Shown: positions 44,594 to 55,547 of the stretch, piece by piece
How the letters are laid out: each line of letters starts with the position of its first letter
Numbering within the stretch: the stretch's first letter is position 1
NCBI GenBank assembly: GCA_963966185.1
Contig: CAWZYM010000249.1
Coordinates: forward strand, 112,501-176,500
Source of the DNA: Rhabditoides inermis
Lineage: Eukaryota > Nematoda > Chromadorea > Rhabditida > Rhabditidae
Direction: 5' to 3'
Length of the DNA stretch: 64,000 nucleotides
Notes under the pieces: model-generated
What the model saw: the letters and a program-made list of their open reading frames with translations, nothing else
Database searches by the model: none
Told to the model about the DNA's origin: nothing
Program-made: the position numbers and the translations under genes

Positions 44594-46599
44594 GGTTTGT
44601 GTTAGTATTTGTAAACGTTTTATGCATGCGCTTTTGTTGAACAGGGTCAAGACAAACTGACTATCTTTACGCAAATACTTTTGAAAGATAATTACAGTTA
44701 AATTACATTATTAAATTACATGTAAATTACCTTAAACTTGGGTACTTAAACCACCACCAGATACGAACAGAAAACACTCTGCGACAACAGGCGCCGAGTT
44801 TACAATTCATGTCAGAAGCATCTCACTCGCTTCGCATTCGCATTGCAATCTTCTCTCTCTTCCGTCAGGGGTGCGGTGGTATAGTGGTAGCGATCTCGCT
44901 TCGCAATCTCAAGTCCCGGGTTCGATCCCGCATAGAGTCAAATGGTTGCCAATGCGATCGATATCTTACTGGATTGCAAATGCGGCGCGGGCCGCATTCG
45001 CGATAGTTGCCCCGCCCCCTACCGTTGAAAATGCGGCGCGGGCCGTATTTACAATGACGTCATATACAGTTGAATGTGCCGTGAATTCAACTTCACGACG
45101 AACCAATCCTCTCTTTTTTGCAAGTGATCCTGGATTGTTGTGGAACTTGTGAATTCGACTCAATTTTGAATCAAGTCTCTATTTTCAGGGAAAATATGAC
45201 CGCCTTTTGAATTTCAGCACAATCTGCATTTGACAAATTTCCGCGGCAGATCTCTTTTGCAAAATAGAAGCACAAAACAGACGCATATCAATTTGTCGGC
45301 CGGAAAATACAAAAAAGCCATTTGAACCCGATTTATATTGTTTGTGGTATTGACGAGAAGATCACTTTCTGATAGTGATTGTGTTTGCAGGAGAACTTCA
45401 AGATGGTGAAGTGCAAGGAGCACATCGAGCTGATCGCCGACCAGAACGGGATGGTGCAGTTTGTGAAGCCGCGCGACGGGCCGTACGTGCCCACGTTGCG
45501 CCTCCTACACAAGTACCCATTCATCCTCACGCCCCAGCAGGTACGGAAAGCATGTGCGTGGTCGAGTGAATAAGAGGCGCAAACTTGCAGTGCACAACTG
45601 TACTGTGTATATTGTGTGATTTTCCTCTTTCTCAGTCTCCAGTCTTCTATAGTGAAAATTTTTTATTTATCAAATCAGGATTATTTTAGACGTAGTATGT
45701 TTCAAACGTATTTACAATATTGCGTTTACTGCTTTTCATCTCGAAAACGTATTGGTATTTTTTTCATCTGATGTTGCTTTGGGAGGGGTCTCGCACTAAG
45801 AATTGTTTCTGCAGTCAAGTGTACAGAACCCCATATGTCTTCTTAACTATAACTGTGTTTGTTGATGGTGTGTTGTTGTGAGGTGGACAAGGGCGCGATT
45901 CGGTTCGTGATGAACGGCTCGTCGATCATGTGTCCGGGTCTGACGTCGCCGGGCGCCAAGCTCACCCCCGACGTGCCCGTCGACACGGTGGTCGCTGTCA
46001 TGGCTGAGGTGGGTAAGGGGCGGGGGGGGGGGCGAGAAAGACCCAGTTTATGAAGTGGTTCATAGATAACGATATCATGCAATTTAGCTGTAGTTTAGGC
46101 TATGCGAATCGGAAATGTGATTGTGAAGTGACATTTTTTTCGCAGTCTAACAGTTGAGTTTACTGGTTTACTGTAGTGTAGAGCAATGAGGCGTTATTTG
46201 TAAACATTTCTATAAGAAGGTATTGTATAACCAAAGTATGTTGTTGGTTATTGAAAACGCATCATGTAGTGGATGATTGTATTGCAGGGCAAGGAGCACG
46301 CTCTGGCGATTGGAGTGATGAAGATGTCGTCTGGTGACATCCAGGGTATTAACAAGGTGAGTGCAGGAGAAAGATATGACGATCAGTCTTCAAGGCCCTT
46401 CTCACAACTTTCCAATAGTGTTTGACAAGAGTTACGGTTTTTGGCAAGACATAAAGAGAGAGAGAGAGAGAGAAATGGAGATTGCGAGGGAAGCAGGGAA
46501 AAAGTGTTGACCATGGTTTTGCAGGGCATCGGCATCGAGAACGTGCACTACTTGAACGACGGTCTGTGGCACACGACCCTCGTTCCCCTCAAGCAGTGA
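42794..46599 (+). CDS. mcts-1: MCTS1/MCT-1 (PUA-domain translation reinitiation factor)
   Basis: Six exons (42794-42859, 43520-43594, 45391-45540, 45883-46008, 46288-46356 and 46525-46599) give 186 aa; human MCTS1 has 181. Conserved parts are [32 protein letters not shown], the PUA core ([45 protein letters not shown]) and the C-terminal [18 protein letters not shown]1 pairs with DENR on the 40S subunit in reinitiation and tRNA release. The ATG is 3 nt behind a TAG acceptor at 42789-42790. Introns 1 and 2 hold large foldback elements with tRNA-like modules. The exon 4 acceptor (TTGTGAG) is weak. As the likely second cistron after QNG1, it may be co-transcribed. Confidence 0.94.
42915..43397. 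mobile_element. foldback element with perfect 127-bp arms and tRNA-like centre
   Basis: 42915-43041 and 43271-43397 are identical inverted copies over 127 bases. The 229-bp centre contains a tRNA-like segment with an A-box-like GGCCTAGTGGATAGC and B box GGTTCGATCCC (about 43097-43160). There is no ORF. Identical arms imply recent insertion or gene conversion. It lies in MCTS1 intron 1. Confidence 0.8.
43097..43160 (+). pseudogene. tRNA-like module inside the foldback
   Basis: A-box- and B-box-like sequences stand at tRNA distance, but the cloverleaf pairing is incomplete. It may act as an internal Pol III promoter. Confidence 0.45.
44150..44216 (-). pseudogene. tRNA-like module, left arm
   Basis: The minus strand carries GGTGGTATAGTGGTAGC (A-box region) and CCCGGGTTCGATTCCGC (B-box region). 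The anticodon arm is not convincing. Confidence 0.5.
44498..44590. repeat. (GA)n microsatellites
   Basis: Two GA runs separated by GATGGAAG, at the centre of a dispersed repeat related to 33337-33699. Confidence 0.85.
44868..44935 (+). pseudogene. tRNA-like module, right arm
   Basis: The mirror copy of the left-arm module, with the same GGTGGTATAGTGGTAGC and GGGTTCGATCCCGC boxes. Confidence 0.5.
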
Positions 46600-47242
46600 G
46601 ACACGTGAGTTGCTCCCTGTCTCGCCTGTTTCCCTCTCCTCTGCCTTCCAGTCGTTGGCTGTCCTGTTGTGAGTGAGCGACACTCTGCTCTGCCACTAGG
46701 ATTCTGTTCTTTCTTGTCAATCCCCTTCGCACCACTGTCTCTCACGGGTGTCGTGCTCCCTTTTCCCATCTTTTGTTGACATGTTCTTTGTATGTTTCCG
46801 GTGTTTGTGGCGCTAGCCTGATGGATTGTTGAATTTCTATAGAGATAAATATAATGTTTTTAAAATTTATCCATATCAATTGCGTTGGAGCAACCCCAGA
46901 CTCAATGGTAGATGGAGTGTGATTATTATAAAAAAATGAACTCGCTTGTGATAGAGAAAGTTGGTAAAATGTTGTGGTTTCACGCGTGAGGCGTGCTAGG
47001 CTATATGACGATGAGGAAGAGACGGAGAGATGCGATGTCGCACGCACACAAACAGGAGACAATGCTATGTAATGCTCTCGGAACACTGATATTATGGCTG
47101 ATGAGGGAATACGACGATATGCAAGAGAGGCTCCGGCAGCCAGCGCGCGCCACGCATCTATGGGACAGGACAGCAGGTACAGAAAAGCTATGGCGCGACG
47201 CGCGCCCTGCCGTCGGAGAGTTGATCAGGGGGAGGAAGAGGG
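46600..47242. other. convergent intergenic region
   Basis: 3' flanks of MCTS1 and the GNAT-like gene. No gene or clear repeat is seen. Confidence 0.55.
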
Positions 47243-50200
47243 TTAGACGATGTGGACGCCCATGTTGATGGCGTAGATCTTGCCCCACTTGAGCTGGGAG
47301 GGGATGGCGCGCGTGTGCCGGCGGTGCACCTGCCTCGTCGACACCGGGGCCGCGTCCCACTGAGACGCGATCGTGAACATGGTCACCTTGCCGCATCCTG
47401 CCTGCTTCACGTACGCCAGGAACAGAGCGTGCGCGATCTCCAGCGTCTCCGCGTACAAGGCCATAATCTGCAACGATGATTGCTATTTTCAAAAGCAAAC
47501 TTTTTGTGTTTGAAAACTTTACGAAACGTATACAATCGTTGTGACCACTTACCCTGTCTCCCTTGGCGGCGATGAGTCCGTCGACTGAGGCGGCTCCCTT
47601 GGCGATGAGGAGCGTGGCTCCCGAGGCGAGCAGCTTGATGTACTCGTCCCTGTCCGCTCCGCACACCGAGTGATCGAACTCGACCGTCGCCTCGAAATCC
47701 GCATCCGTGTACGCCACGATGTTCACGTCTGAAAATTGGCTGTTTTTGATCTCCATTCTCTAGGATCATTGTTTTTGTTGGCAGTTTGGTGCGAGAGTCG
47801 TTGTGCTGATCAGCGCGTCTTTTTCGAATCAGTTTCCCTTATCGCCATGGCTGCATGCCCTGTGCTGCATGTGTGCAGTCCGGGTGATGCGTTGGCGAGC
47901 GGTCAGTGACCGACAACGCAAGTGCGCGAGACCCATCCACAAAGAGATACATCAACTGCAATCAGCTTTGACCGCGCGATGGCTGCGGTCACCTTGAAAA
48001 TCGAATAAATTGGCGCTCCCGTGCCCTTCAACTCTACTGATATTGAACGAAAAGGCGATAAAAATGTGGGGTGGTAGACGATAGAGCCCCCGAGCGGTCG
48101 TCGCGCATTTTTTTCTGCCGTACTGTTGCGGCGGTGATGAGAGAAGGGGGAGTGGTGGCAGACGGACACCTTTCCTTTGCAGTTTTCTGTAGTGTTGTAT
48201 GTGTGTGGGCGGGCAGGCGTACTTTCTGCGAAAGGTCGCAGTCGCGTTGTAAATGACACAAAAATTTGTCTTCGTAACATTCAGACAGTGATAAAAAGTA
48301 GAACAATGACTTTTAAAACTTTTAATGTACAGTGCAATCAGTTCAAACGATGAAGTAAGAGTTTTTGAAAAAAAAGTTTTAAAACTCTTTCGCCACGGTC
48401 CAAACACTGCCATTCTTCTTTTCGAGGAGAAAAGCCTTCGAAACACAGTTGGTCGTGTTTCGAATGCGCTTTGCCTTTGACTAATGTCGAAGTACGTACC
48501 GGTGGAGGGGAGGAGAGTCTTCTCGATGTCGGCCGTGTTGTACTCTGCGAGATGGAAGGTGTTGCGGTCGGTGACGATGAAGCCGGCCTCGTCCCTCCAC
48601 ACCGACGACTGCTCGAACGAGTCCATCGTCACGTTCTTCTTCAGCTCGAAGTTGTGCCGCCCCATCACCTGAACGAAGTGGTTCCGCCAGTTCTCGTGGT
48701 TTTTTATTTCCATAATCTTATTTCGCTACTTAGCGATCTTTCACGCATTGTGACCAGTTCGATCAGACCCCTGCTGATTCGATCAGGAACGTCTTGAACC
48801 CCCATTCGCCTCTCTCGAAATCGAATCAAGAGTTTTTGACCTCCCACGCGTTTTCGGTGAGTGACTGTGTGACGACCCGGATTCGGCTGCGCGACAATTT
48901 CTTATGCAATTCCCATCTCTTTCTTGACCGTAGCGAGAGTGAGTGTAAATTGAAAGGGTTGGCCTCGCAAGGACGCACTCGAGTGGTTCTTTGGTCACAT
49001 GTGGTCTCTGGATGGTGGTTTCCGGTATTTCCAAGATAGCAACAAGACAACAACAACATTACTGCACAGCGGGATGCCACCTGATAACTGGTTGTCGATT
49101 GTGTGTGATTGCCAGCAATTTATTACAGGATCGGGAAGAGGTGAATCGATAAAGTACCGTAATTTCAGTGTTGGAAAATTTGGATGGTTTTCATGGTGAC
49201 TGGTCTCGAAAAAGTGGACTCACGTTTTCGACGAGTCTGTCAGCGAGGTGGGACTCGGCGGAGCGGGCCTTGGACGGCCAGTGCGACTGCACGTACAGCG
49301 GCAGCATGCGACGGTCCTCCTTCTCGCTCTGAAATACACTCGTCAAATCTCGCTACGTCGCACACATGTGTTCGAAGTATGTTGCAACACGACCGTTCAC
49401 GAACTCGTTCGCGCTGCGCAATTATCGAGGTGAGGGTGTTGTATCGCGCACGATGCCTCCTGATATTGTGTGCGGATCCCCCAGATACCGGTCGGGTGCC
49501 AGCAAATGAGGCGTCGCATACTGACCACGCAAACACACACTCACTCGCAGGACCGGTTAGAGCGGATCTCCCGCCATGTGATCAAGCAACAACGCAGTAG
49601 TAGTGCACACAGCTGTGATATGGTATCCCGTTTCGCGTGATGTGATTATCGATGAGAAACTGTTTCGGGACACCCTGACCCCTCAGACACTGTCTGCGAC
49701 GCGTCGAGAAAGGCGTGTTTGTAATAATCAATGCGCATCGCAAGTTTTTCGCACAGACGACAACGATTCGGCGATCACATCATGAATCAGTGAGTCATGT
49801 GTGGTGTGCTACGCTCATGATGACGCGCGCGGAACGACACTCGGATTGGGATGAAAGAAACGGATCACTGGTCTTTGACAAGAACTTCTGGTTCGAATCG
49901 TGACGGGCATCTCTCTTCACCTTCTCTTTTCACTAGCTGTGCGAAATCGAAACAAGCATTACCGGCAACGAGTGTTGTTGGACGTATTGTGTCTCACCTC
50001 GATGGTGACGAGCTTGAGCTTGAGCGGGCCCTCGTCCTTCTCGGCGACGCGCACGTGTCTGTCGACGATCTTGTCGGCCATGTTGCCGATCACGCAGTAC
50101 GCCTGCGACGGAGTGTACTTGATGAACGCGCACCGCGCCACGTTTCCTGCAACGCGCGAGGTTGAACGATTGATCGGTGTGTACGCCGACAAGGCACGTT

Positions 50201-51798
50201 GCACGCATGTCGATAGAGCTGCATGGATGCTTCGCCCACTGCACTCACCGGCGTCGTCGTCGATCTCCGCCACAGCTCCGAGCGAGTCAGCGGTAAGGGG
50301 CGCCTGCTTGCAGAGAACGTCCATCTGCAATCGAAAAGATGTATGGATAATGGATAGGGATATGCGCACGCGCCATATACACGGATTGGATACGGCGTAT
50401 TCCATCAGCATATCACAGTCACACCGATCAGTGACAGCACAGACGCGACAAAGATGCGGGGAAAAAAGAAAAGTGCAAGCTGGGGGTGTCGCAATAACGA
50501 CAATGAGCGTGGGGTAGGTAGCCGCCACCTGAGCGGACCGAGCGGGGGCGGGTTATGGTAGCGGCGGGGGCGGAGACGCCACTGCCAACACACTGTACGC
50601 ATGCCATGCTATCACCGGGCAAAAGGGAGTGAGAGAGAGAGAAGGGGAGTAAGTCGTTGTGTACTACTGCATGTGATTGATCGGAAGGAGTGGAATGGGG
50701 GGGGGGGAGCGGCTCGATTGGGACTGCCCGGTCGCATCGTAAACGCCAAGGTGAGGTGCGGTGCATAATAAGGGATGCCTCAAGGATGCGACACGCGGTG
50801 GTCAGTGGAGGTAGATATACACGAGGCGGCGCGCGACCCGAATCCATCGGATCAGAAATATCCGGAGACGCGCGATTGCCGGATAATCCCTCAAAAACGT
50901 CAGTCACAACAACACGGAATAAATAACATGGTATAACTGGTTTCGGATAGACGTCACGCACTGATTGCCGGATGATGGTGGATTGGGGGGGAGAGACCGG
51001 AAGAGATAACATGGGGCAGGACTGACATGTACACATGCAATGCTGAGCTCCAGAACTCGGTTGAGAAGTTAGTGCCGAGATCAAGGAGAGTGTAAAGTTC
51101 CTTTCAAGGTGCGAATAGGGTGCGCGCGCGATAGAGGGTGTGCGAGGTCGGAGTGAGTCCAAGTGAGGGCGCGACCCAAATCGGGGCGAAACCGGCCGCC
51201 GCCTCCAGAGACACCGCAGCACTGAGCGCGCGGAGGGCGGGTCGTATAGAGAAAGAGAAAGAGAGAGAGTGATCCGGAGATGGAGTGATTATGGTGATTG
51301 GGGCGAGTCGATTGTAGGCGCGGCGGCGACTGCGGGGGCCAAGGGCGATTAGGAAGAACATCTCAATATTGTCTGACTGATGATGATGAGAGAGAAAGCA
51401 TTGCGCAAAGACGATTCATCACTGCCGCGCGCGCACAAAGTCCGTCTGTGTGACGTAATGTTAAAGGGTTCCAGAAACTTACGGTGCTGGAATGAAATCC
51501 GTCGACGGATTTCATTTTGCTGGCGCGTTGCTGCCACCGCCGGAACGAATCTCTCTTGGGTGATTGGAGGGTGAGGCCCGGCGGCGACTCCTCGACAACC
51601 GTCTCGTGCACCTCGGAGATCTCGGCCATCGCCGACTCCGGGGGAGAGTCCACCGTCAGCACCTGAGAGAGTGAGAGTGTGCAGATGGAGTGCCCGTACC
51701 TGTTGCACCTGCTGCACGTAGTGGGGGGCGGGCGCGGCGACTGCGTGCTTCTTGCCGAACCACTTGCGGATGACGGGGATGCGCTGCAGGAGGTGCAT
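47243..51798 (-). CDS. GNAT-like protein with C-terminal YitH/HolE (DUF1248-type) domain
   Basis: Eight exons join in phase to 392 aa. Minus-strand order: 51700-51798, 51483-51662, 50249-50324, 49998-50146, 49224-49328, 48500-48668, 47553-47728 and 47243-47467. The N-terminus (MHLLQRIPVIRKWFGKK) and an acidic/Ser-rich segment precede an N-acetyltransferase-like half (SQAYCVIGNMADKIVDRHVR, RRMLPLYVQSHW, RDEAGFIVTD). The second half (FDHSVCGADRDEYIKLLASG, LLIAKGAASVDGLIAAKGDR, then AINMGVHIV) resembles the C-terminal domain of HolE/YitH-type acetyltransferases and nematode DUF1248 proteins. The substrate is unknown and the acetyl-CoA loop is not obvious, so activity is inferred only. Intron 2 (50325-51482) is GC-rich and empty. 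Confidence 0.6.
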
Positions 51799-53228
51799 CG
51801 TCGGAGCGTGTATACGTGTGTGTGTGTGGTGTGTATGGTGTGGATTGTGGCGGCTCCCGACGTTTGGCAATCCATCATAGACCAGACTGGACCGGATGCG
51901 GCCGCCCGCACAAACGGACGACTGCGCGGCTTGTGATCGGAACGCTGACATATTGCCAACGTGTGCAGTTCCTACCTTGATAAGATACTTGATTGTTTCT
52001 AGGGGAGTGATGTGTCACGTTGCTTTCTCTCGGTCTTTAAAAGTAGTTGAAAGTCGATAGTAGTGGGTAGTCTCAAAATGATGACGGTGATCGTGAAATG
52101 ACATTTTCAAGACAGTCAGAGTGGATAATCGGTGTTCCTGTTTCCACTCTATGCCAGTGACGCTCACCGTTCGGTGAGGTTGCGCGGTTCGGTAAGACTA
52201 ATCTATATGGAGAGTAGGAAAAGGGGAGAGCAACGGACATAATACCAAATCGAACACTGTTCGCATAACCCTCACGCAATTTTACGATGATCGCATAGTA
52301 AACGCGAAAGCGATCAATGTATCAAGGACGAACAGAGTTCAGCCCGATATACTGTTATATGGAGAGGAGAAAGGGGAGAGAGATGGTGATTGAGAGATGT
52401 GAGAGGACTAATGACCCTGGCTGGCAATTGCGGTTCGATCAAGGATGCGATCTTCCCTTCGGGACGTGATAGCATCTCCGCGAGGTGGCAGTAACGAGGG
52501 CCGACACTGATTACTGATCTGTATCGCAGATAGTTTCTGAGTTCTCGCAATCACAATGTACAGTGTTCGCATAATTACTTATTTATCGGAGATAATTTAT
52601 CCTCTTTTTTGCGTAATTTACTTTTTGTCTGGTTCGGACGGCGATAATGACGTACGATGAAAATGAAAGGTCAATAATATAAGCGTGGAAAAAACTGTTT
52701 GTAAACGTACCATTTTTTCTGCGCAAAAAAAACTTGACTGAGTGAGAAAAAGAACCGAGTAAAGTCGGAGGTTTGAACCTGTGCACTCAATTCTGTGTTT
52801 TTCGTACTTTCTCTTCTGTATGAAAGTAGTTACAAGTCAACACCATTTTTCAACTTTCAAGTAAGCTTCATCGATGGGAAAAGTTCGGAAAAATTGATTA
52901 TTGCACAAACAGAAACAGTACTTTATTGACAACATTAGCACATTTTATACAGAAAGTTAGTTTACATCTCTATGTTCTATGAAAACCTTTTTTCAAGTTT
53001 GATTTTAACGGCGTTCTCGCAACTCTAATAAGCATAGACGACAGTTGCGGAGAGGCGCTGGATGCGAGCAAATCGATTTCCATAAGCAGTCTCATTGACA
53101 CTCTCGAAGGATTTCGATACAAATGGCAACATTGACACATCAGGCCATGTGCCTGCTGTTCTGCTCTAGCCCTATGTGTATAAATGAATGTGAAATCAAT
53201 ATGAACAAAATTTCTACAGTCTAATTGT
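51799..53228. other. intergenic region
   Basis: Between the GNAT-like gene (upstream side) and the srh stop. A (GT)-rich run occurs at 51816-51842. No gene is supported. Confidence 0.55.
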
Positions 53229-54620
53229 CTATTTCAGCTCGGAATTTGGCAGGATGCTTCTCACGATGATAGTGCTATTACCAACAGTCGGACTTTGGTG
53301 TTTCACAATAAAAATAGATATAATATAGTTTCTTAAATCAATTCAATATTAAAGTTTTTTCAAGCACAAAACAGTTTTCACAAAATACAAGCATACTTAC
53401 CTGTACGGCCTGTACAATATCAACATAGCTATAGTACCCCACACTCCCTGGCAAGCGAGAAGAGCGAATGTCCAATCAGTAATGTCTGAGTGTGTTGTAA
53501 ATGAAAATCTATTTCCATTATGTTTCTCACTTATCATTGGCCACATTTTAAAGACGAGCACAAATAACATTATGCTAAACGGAACTATCAGACCCAAAAC
53601 AGCAAATGTTGTCTGTATATGAAAAAAATATATATAGTTTATAGTCACAAATTACACCTTAACCTGTATTATTAACGTGTACACAAATCTTTTCTGCAAA
53701 TTTTGCGTAGCTTTACTCATTGAAAATCGTTTGAAAAAAAGTATAAGGATTGAGCCGGAAACACAATACGCGCCAATTACATTGAGTGTAAGTAAAACAC
53801 ATACAAGAACGAAAATCCACACCTGAAAATGTTTTTGAAAAATCAAGTTTTTTCTCTCTTTTAAATCACTTCATCTTGAGGATAATAGTAAAATGAGCCG
53901 GAAAGTTGTAAAGATGGTTGTTCTTGAACCAGTCTTGCTAGCGCCGAAGTTTTCTATCATGGTTGTGATCGAATTTACGTTTAATTTTTATCGAACAATC
54001 GAACTTACCTGGATGTACGCATTGAGTTCATCTCCAGTAATAGAATGCATATGATACATACATGTGCTCACTACAACAACTGTTATCGAGTAAAGTAATA
54101 CAAGATAAACATTTAATCTCTTCGCAGAGAAATGTGTAACACTGTTCAAATCAGAAATAACCATATATCGATAAAGAAATGGTTGCACGAAAGAACAACC
54201 ACTAATTGTAGCGATCGGACCACCAATGTTCTATAACACAGGGTTGTTTTTTCAATGAAAAAACGTTGTAATGTATTCACTGCTATGTGATAAATATTCA
54301 TATCAAACAGTGTTCCTAGAATGCCAGCAGGATAGCCAATCACAACCGGGAAAAAGATACACGGTATAGCTAATACTCCGATAAAAATATCGAATAGAAG
54401 AGCACAGATCTTCAAAAAAGGTATCACATCATAAATATGTGTTCACCTGATTTGCCAGTAAATGCCACTTGAATTCTTTCATTGATGCATCTGTTTTGTA
54501 TATTACAACATAAAATGCAAATGCTGATAAGGATATTGTAAATACGGAAATGCAATGACAGGAAGTGGTGAGTTTATCGTGAACTGATAAGTCATACGAA
54601 TACTGTTCACTGTTGTTCAT
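53229..54620 (-). CDS. serpentine chemoreceptor, class srh
   Basis: Six exons join in phase to 319 aa. Minus-strand order: 54447-54620, 54281-54409, 54009-54230, 53664-53822, 53401-53612 and 53229-53292. Srh hallmarks are AFAFYVVIYKTDASMKEFKW at the end of TM1 and the following loop, HLLANQICALLFDIFIGVLA in TM2, QPFLYRYMVISDL in TM3, FSMSKATQNLQKRFVYTLII before TM6, and ILYRPYRSPTVGN after TM7. It is a sensory GPCR, expected in the ciliary membranes of chemosensory neurons. The introns are short (37-186 nt) and free of repeats, unlike the str/srd-like receptor. The exon 2 donor (GTGAAT) and the last acceptor (CCAAAG) are non-ideal but phase-consistent. Confidence 0.85.
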
Positions 54621-55547
54621 AATGGAATGTGAAACAATGAATGCTCTAGTGGTTCACAAAGAATGTATAGACGTGAAAGCTAATGAAAAACGTGATAACG
54701 ACACAAGACACAAAGACTCATCTTACCATGAACATTGTTTACGCGATGTGAACACGCCTGTACAAAAAACGACTACAAACAAAACATATTTTGAAATTTT
54801 AGTAACATTCACTTCACAGGCTTAATCAACATTTGATGAGTGCATGTCAATTTTTCAGTTGTCAGCAACATCAGGAACCACGGAAAGACGTCCGTACTCT
54901 TTGAGCTGAAAATGAGTTCGTGTGAAATGTTATTTGCCGTTTAATTGTGAAAAAATACAGTATTTGCCATGCATTTGTAGAAATATTATATATTATCTGC
55001 TTGCAATTCAGACCGCGGGGAGACCACGCGCGCGCGCGATTCAAAGCGCGGGAAAAACTAGCCCGGAACCGAGTCAGAGGCCGCGCCACTCTAGCCTTTT
55101 CCCGTGTTTCTGTCTTCTCTCGCTCGTGTTTGTGACTTTATCTACCGACCCAGTTGTCAAAAACACAAGCTCTCAGCTAGGCGGCTACTATATGCAACAA
55201 AAAAATCGCGCAATTTTGTGTTTGTCAGAGAAACTGCTTTTGTCGGAACCCGGAGTTCCCGGAATGCCGGAATGTACCCAGTTTGATCGATAACAATACT
55301 TAGCGTTTGTTGTGAAGAAGATAGTTCGCACTCATCACACTGACTAAATATACTTTTTTTTAAATGCTTTAAACGCTCGGAACGGTAAAAATGTTTCGAA
55401 AAAGGATGACCAATGAAAAAAATGTACTTTGCTAAAATGAAGTACGTACCATTACATTGGACGCGGTAGGAAAATACGGAAAACGCGCTTTTGAAACGAC
55501 GAGTGTGCAAAGTACAGTCGTAGCCGAGTGTTTGAGAGAACGTCTAC
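54621..55547. other. intergenic region with GC-rich dispersed repeat
   Basis: 54995-55200 is a diverged copy of the GC-rich repeat at 37010-37220. No gene is seen in the rest. Confidence 0.5.

Larger units (their letters stand above)
43950..45125. mobile_element. composite palindrome with two inverted tRNA-like modules
   Basis: 43950-44222 reads as the diverged reverse complement of 44868-45125. Both arms carry a tRNA-like module, GC-rich pieces (AATGCGGCGCGGGCCG) and a TGACGTCAT(A/T) site. The middle holds other dispersed repeats (44283-44407 and 44405-44695, the latter with two GA microsatellites). It lies in MCTS1 intron 2. No ORF is present. Confidence 0.75.

Noticed and set aside
51363..51959. 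Two overlapping frames of about 200 aa
   Set aside because: Only the parts 51483-51662 and 51700-51798 fit splice sites and phase as exons of the GNAT-like gene.
53295..53400. Possible extra srh exon
   Set aside because: A direct 53401-to-53292 junction keeps the phase and gives a normal Srh C-terminus.
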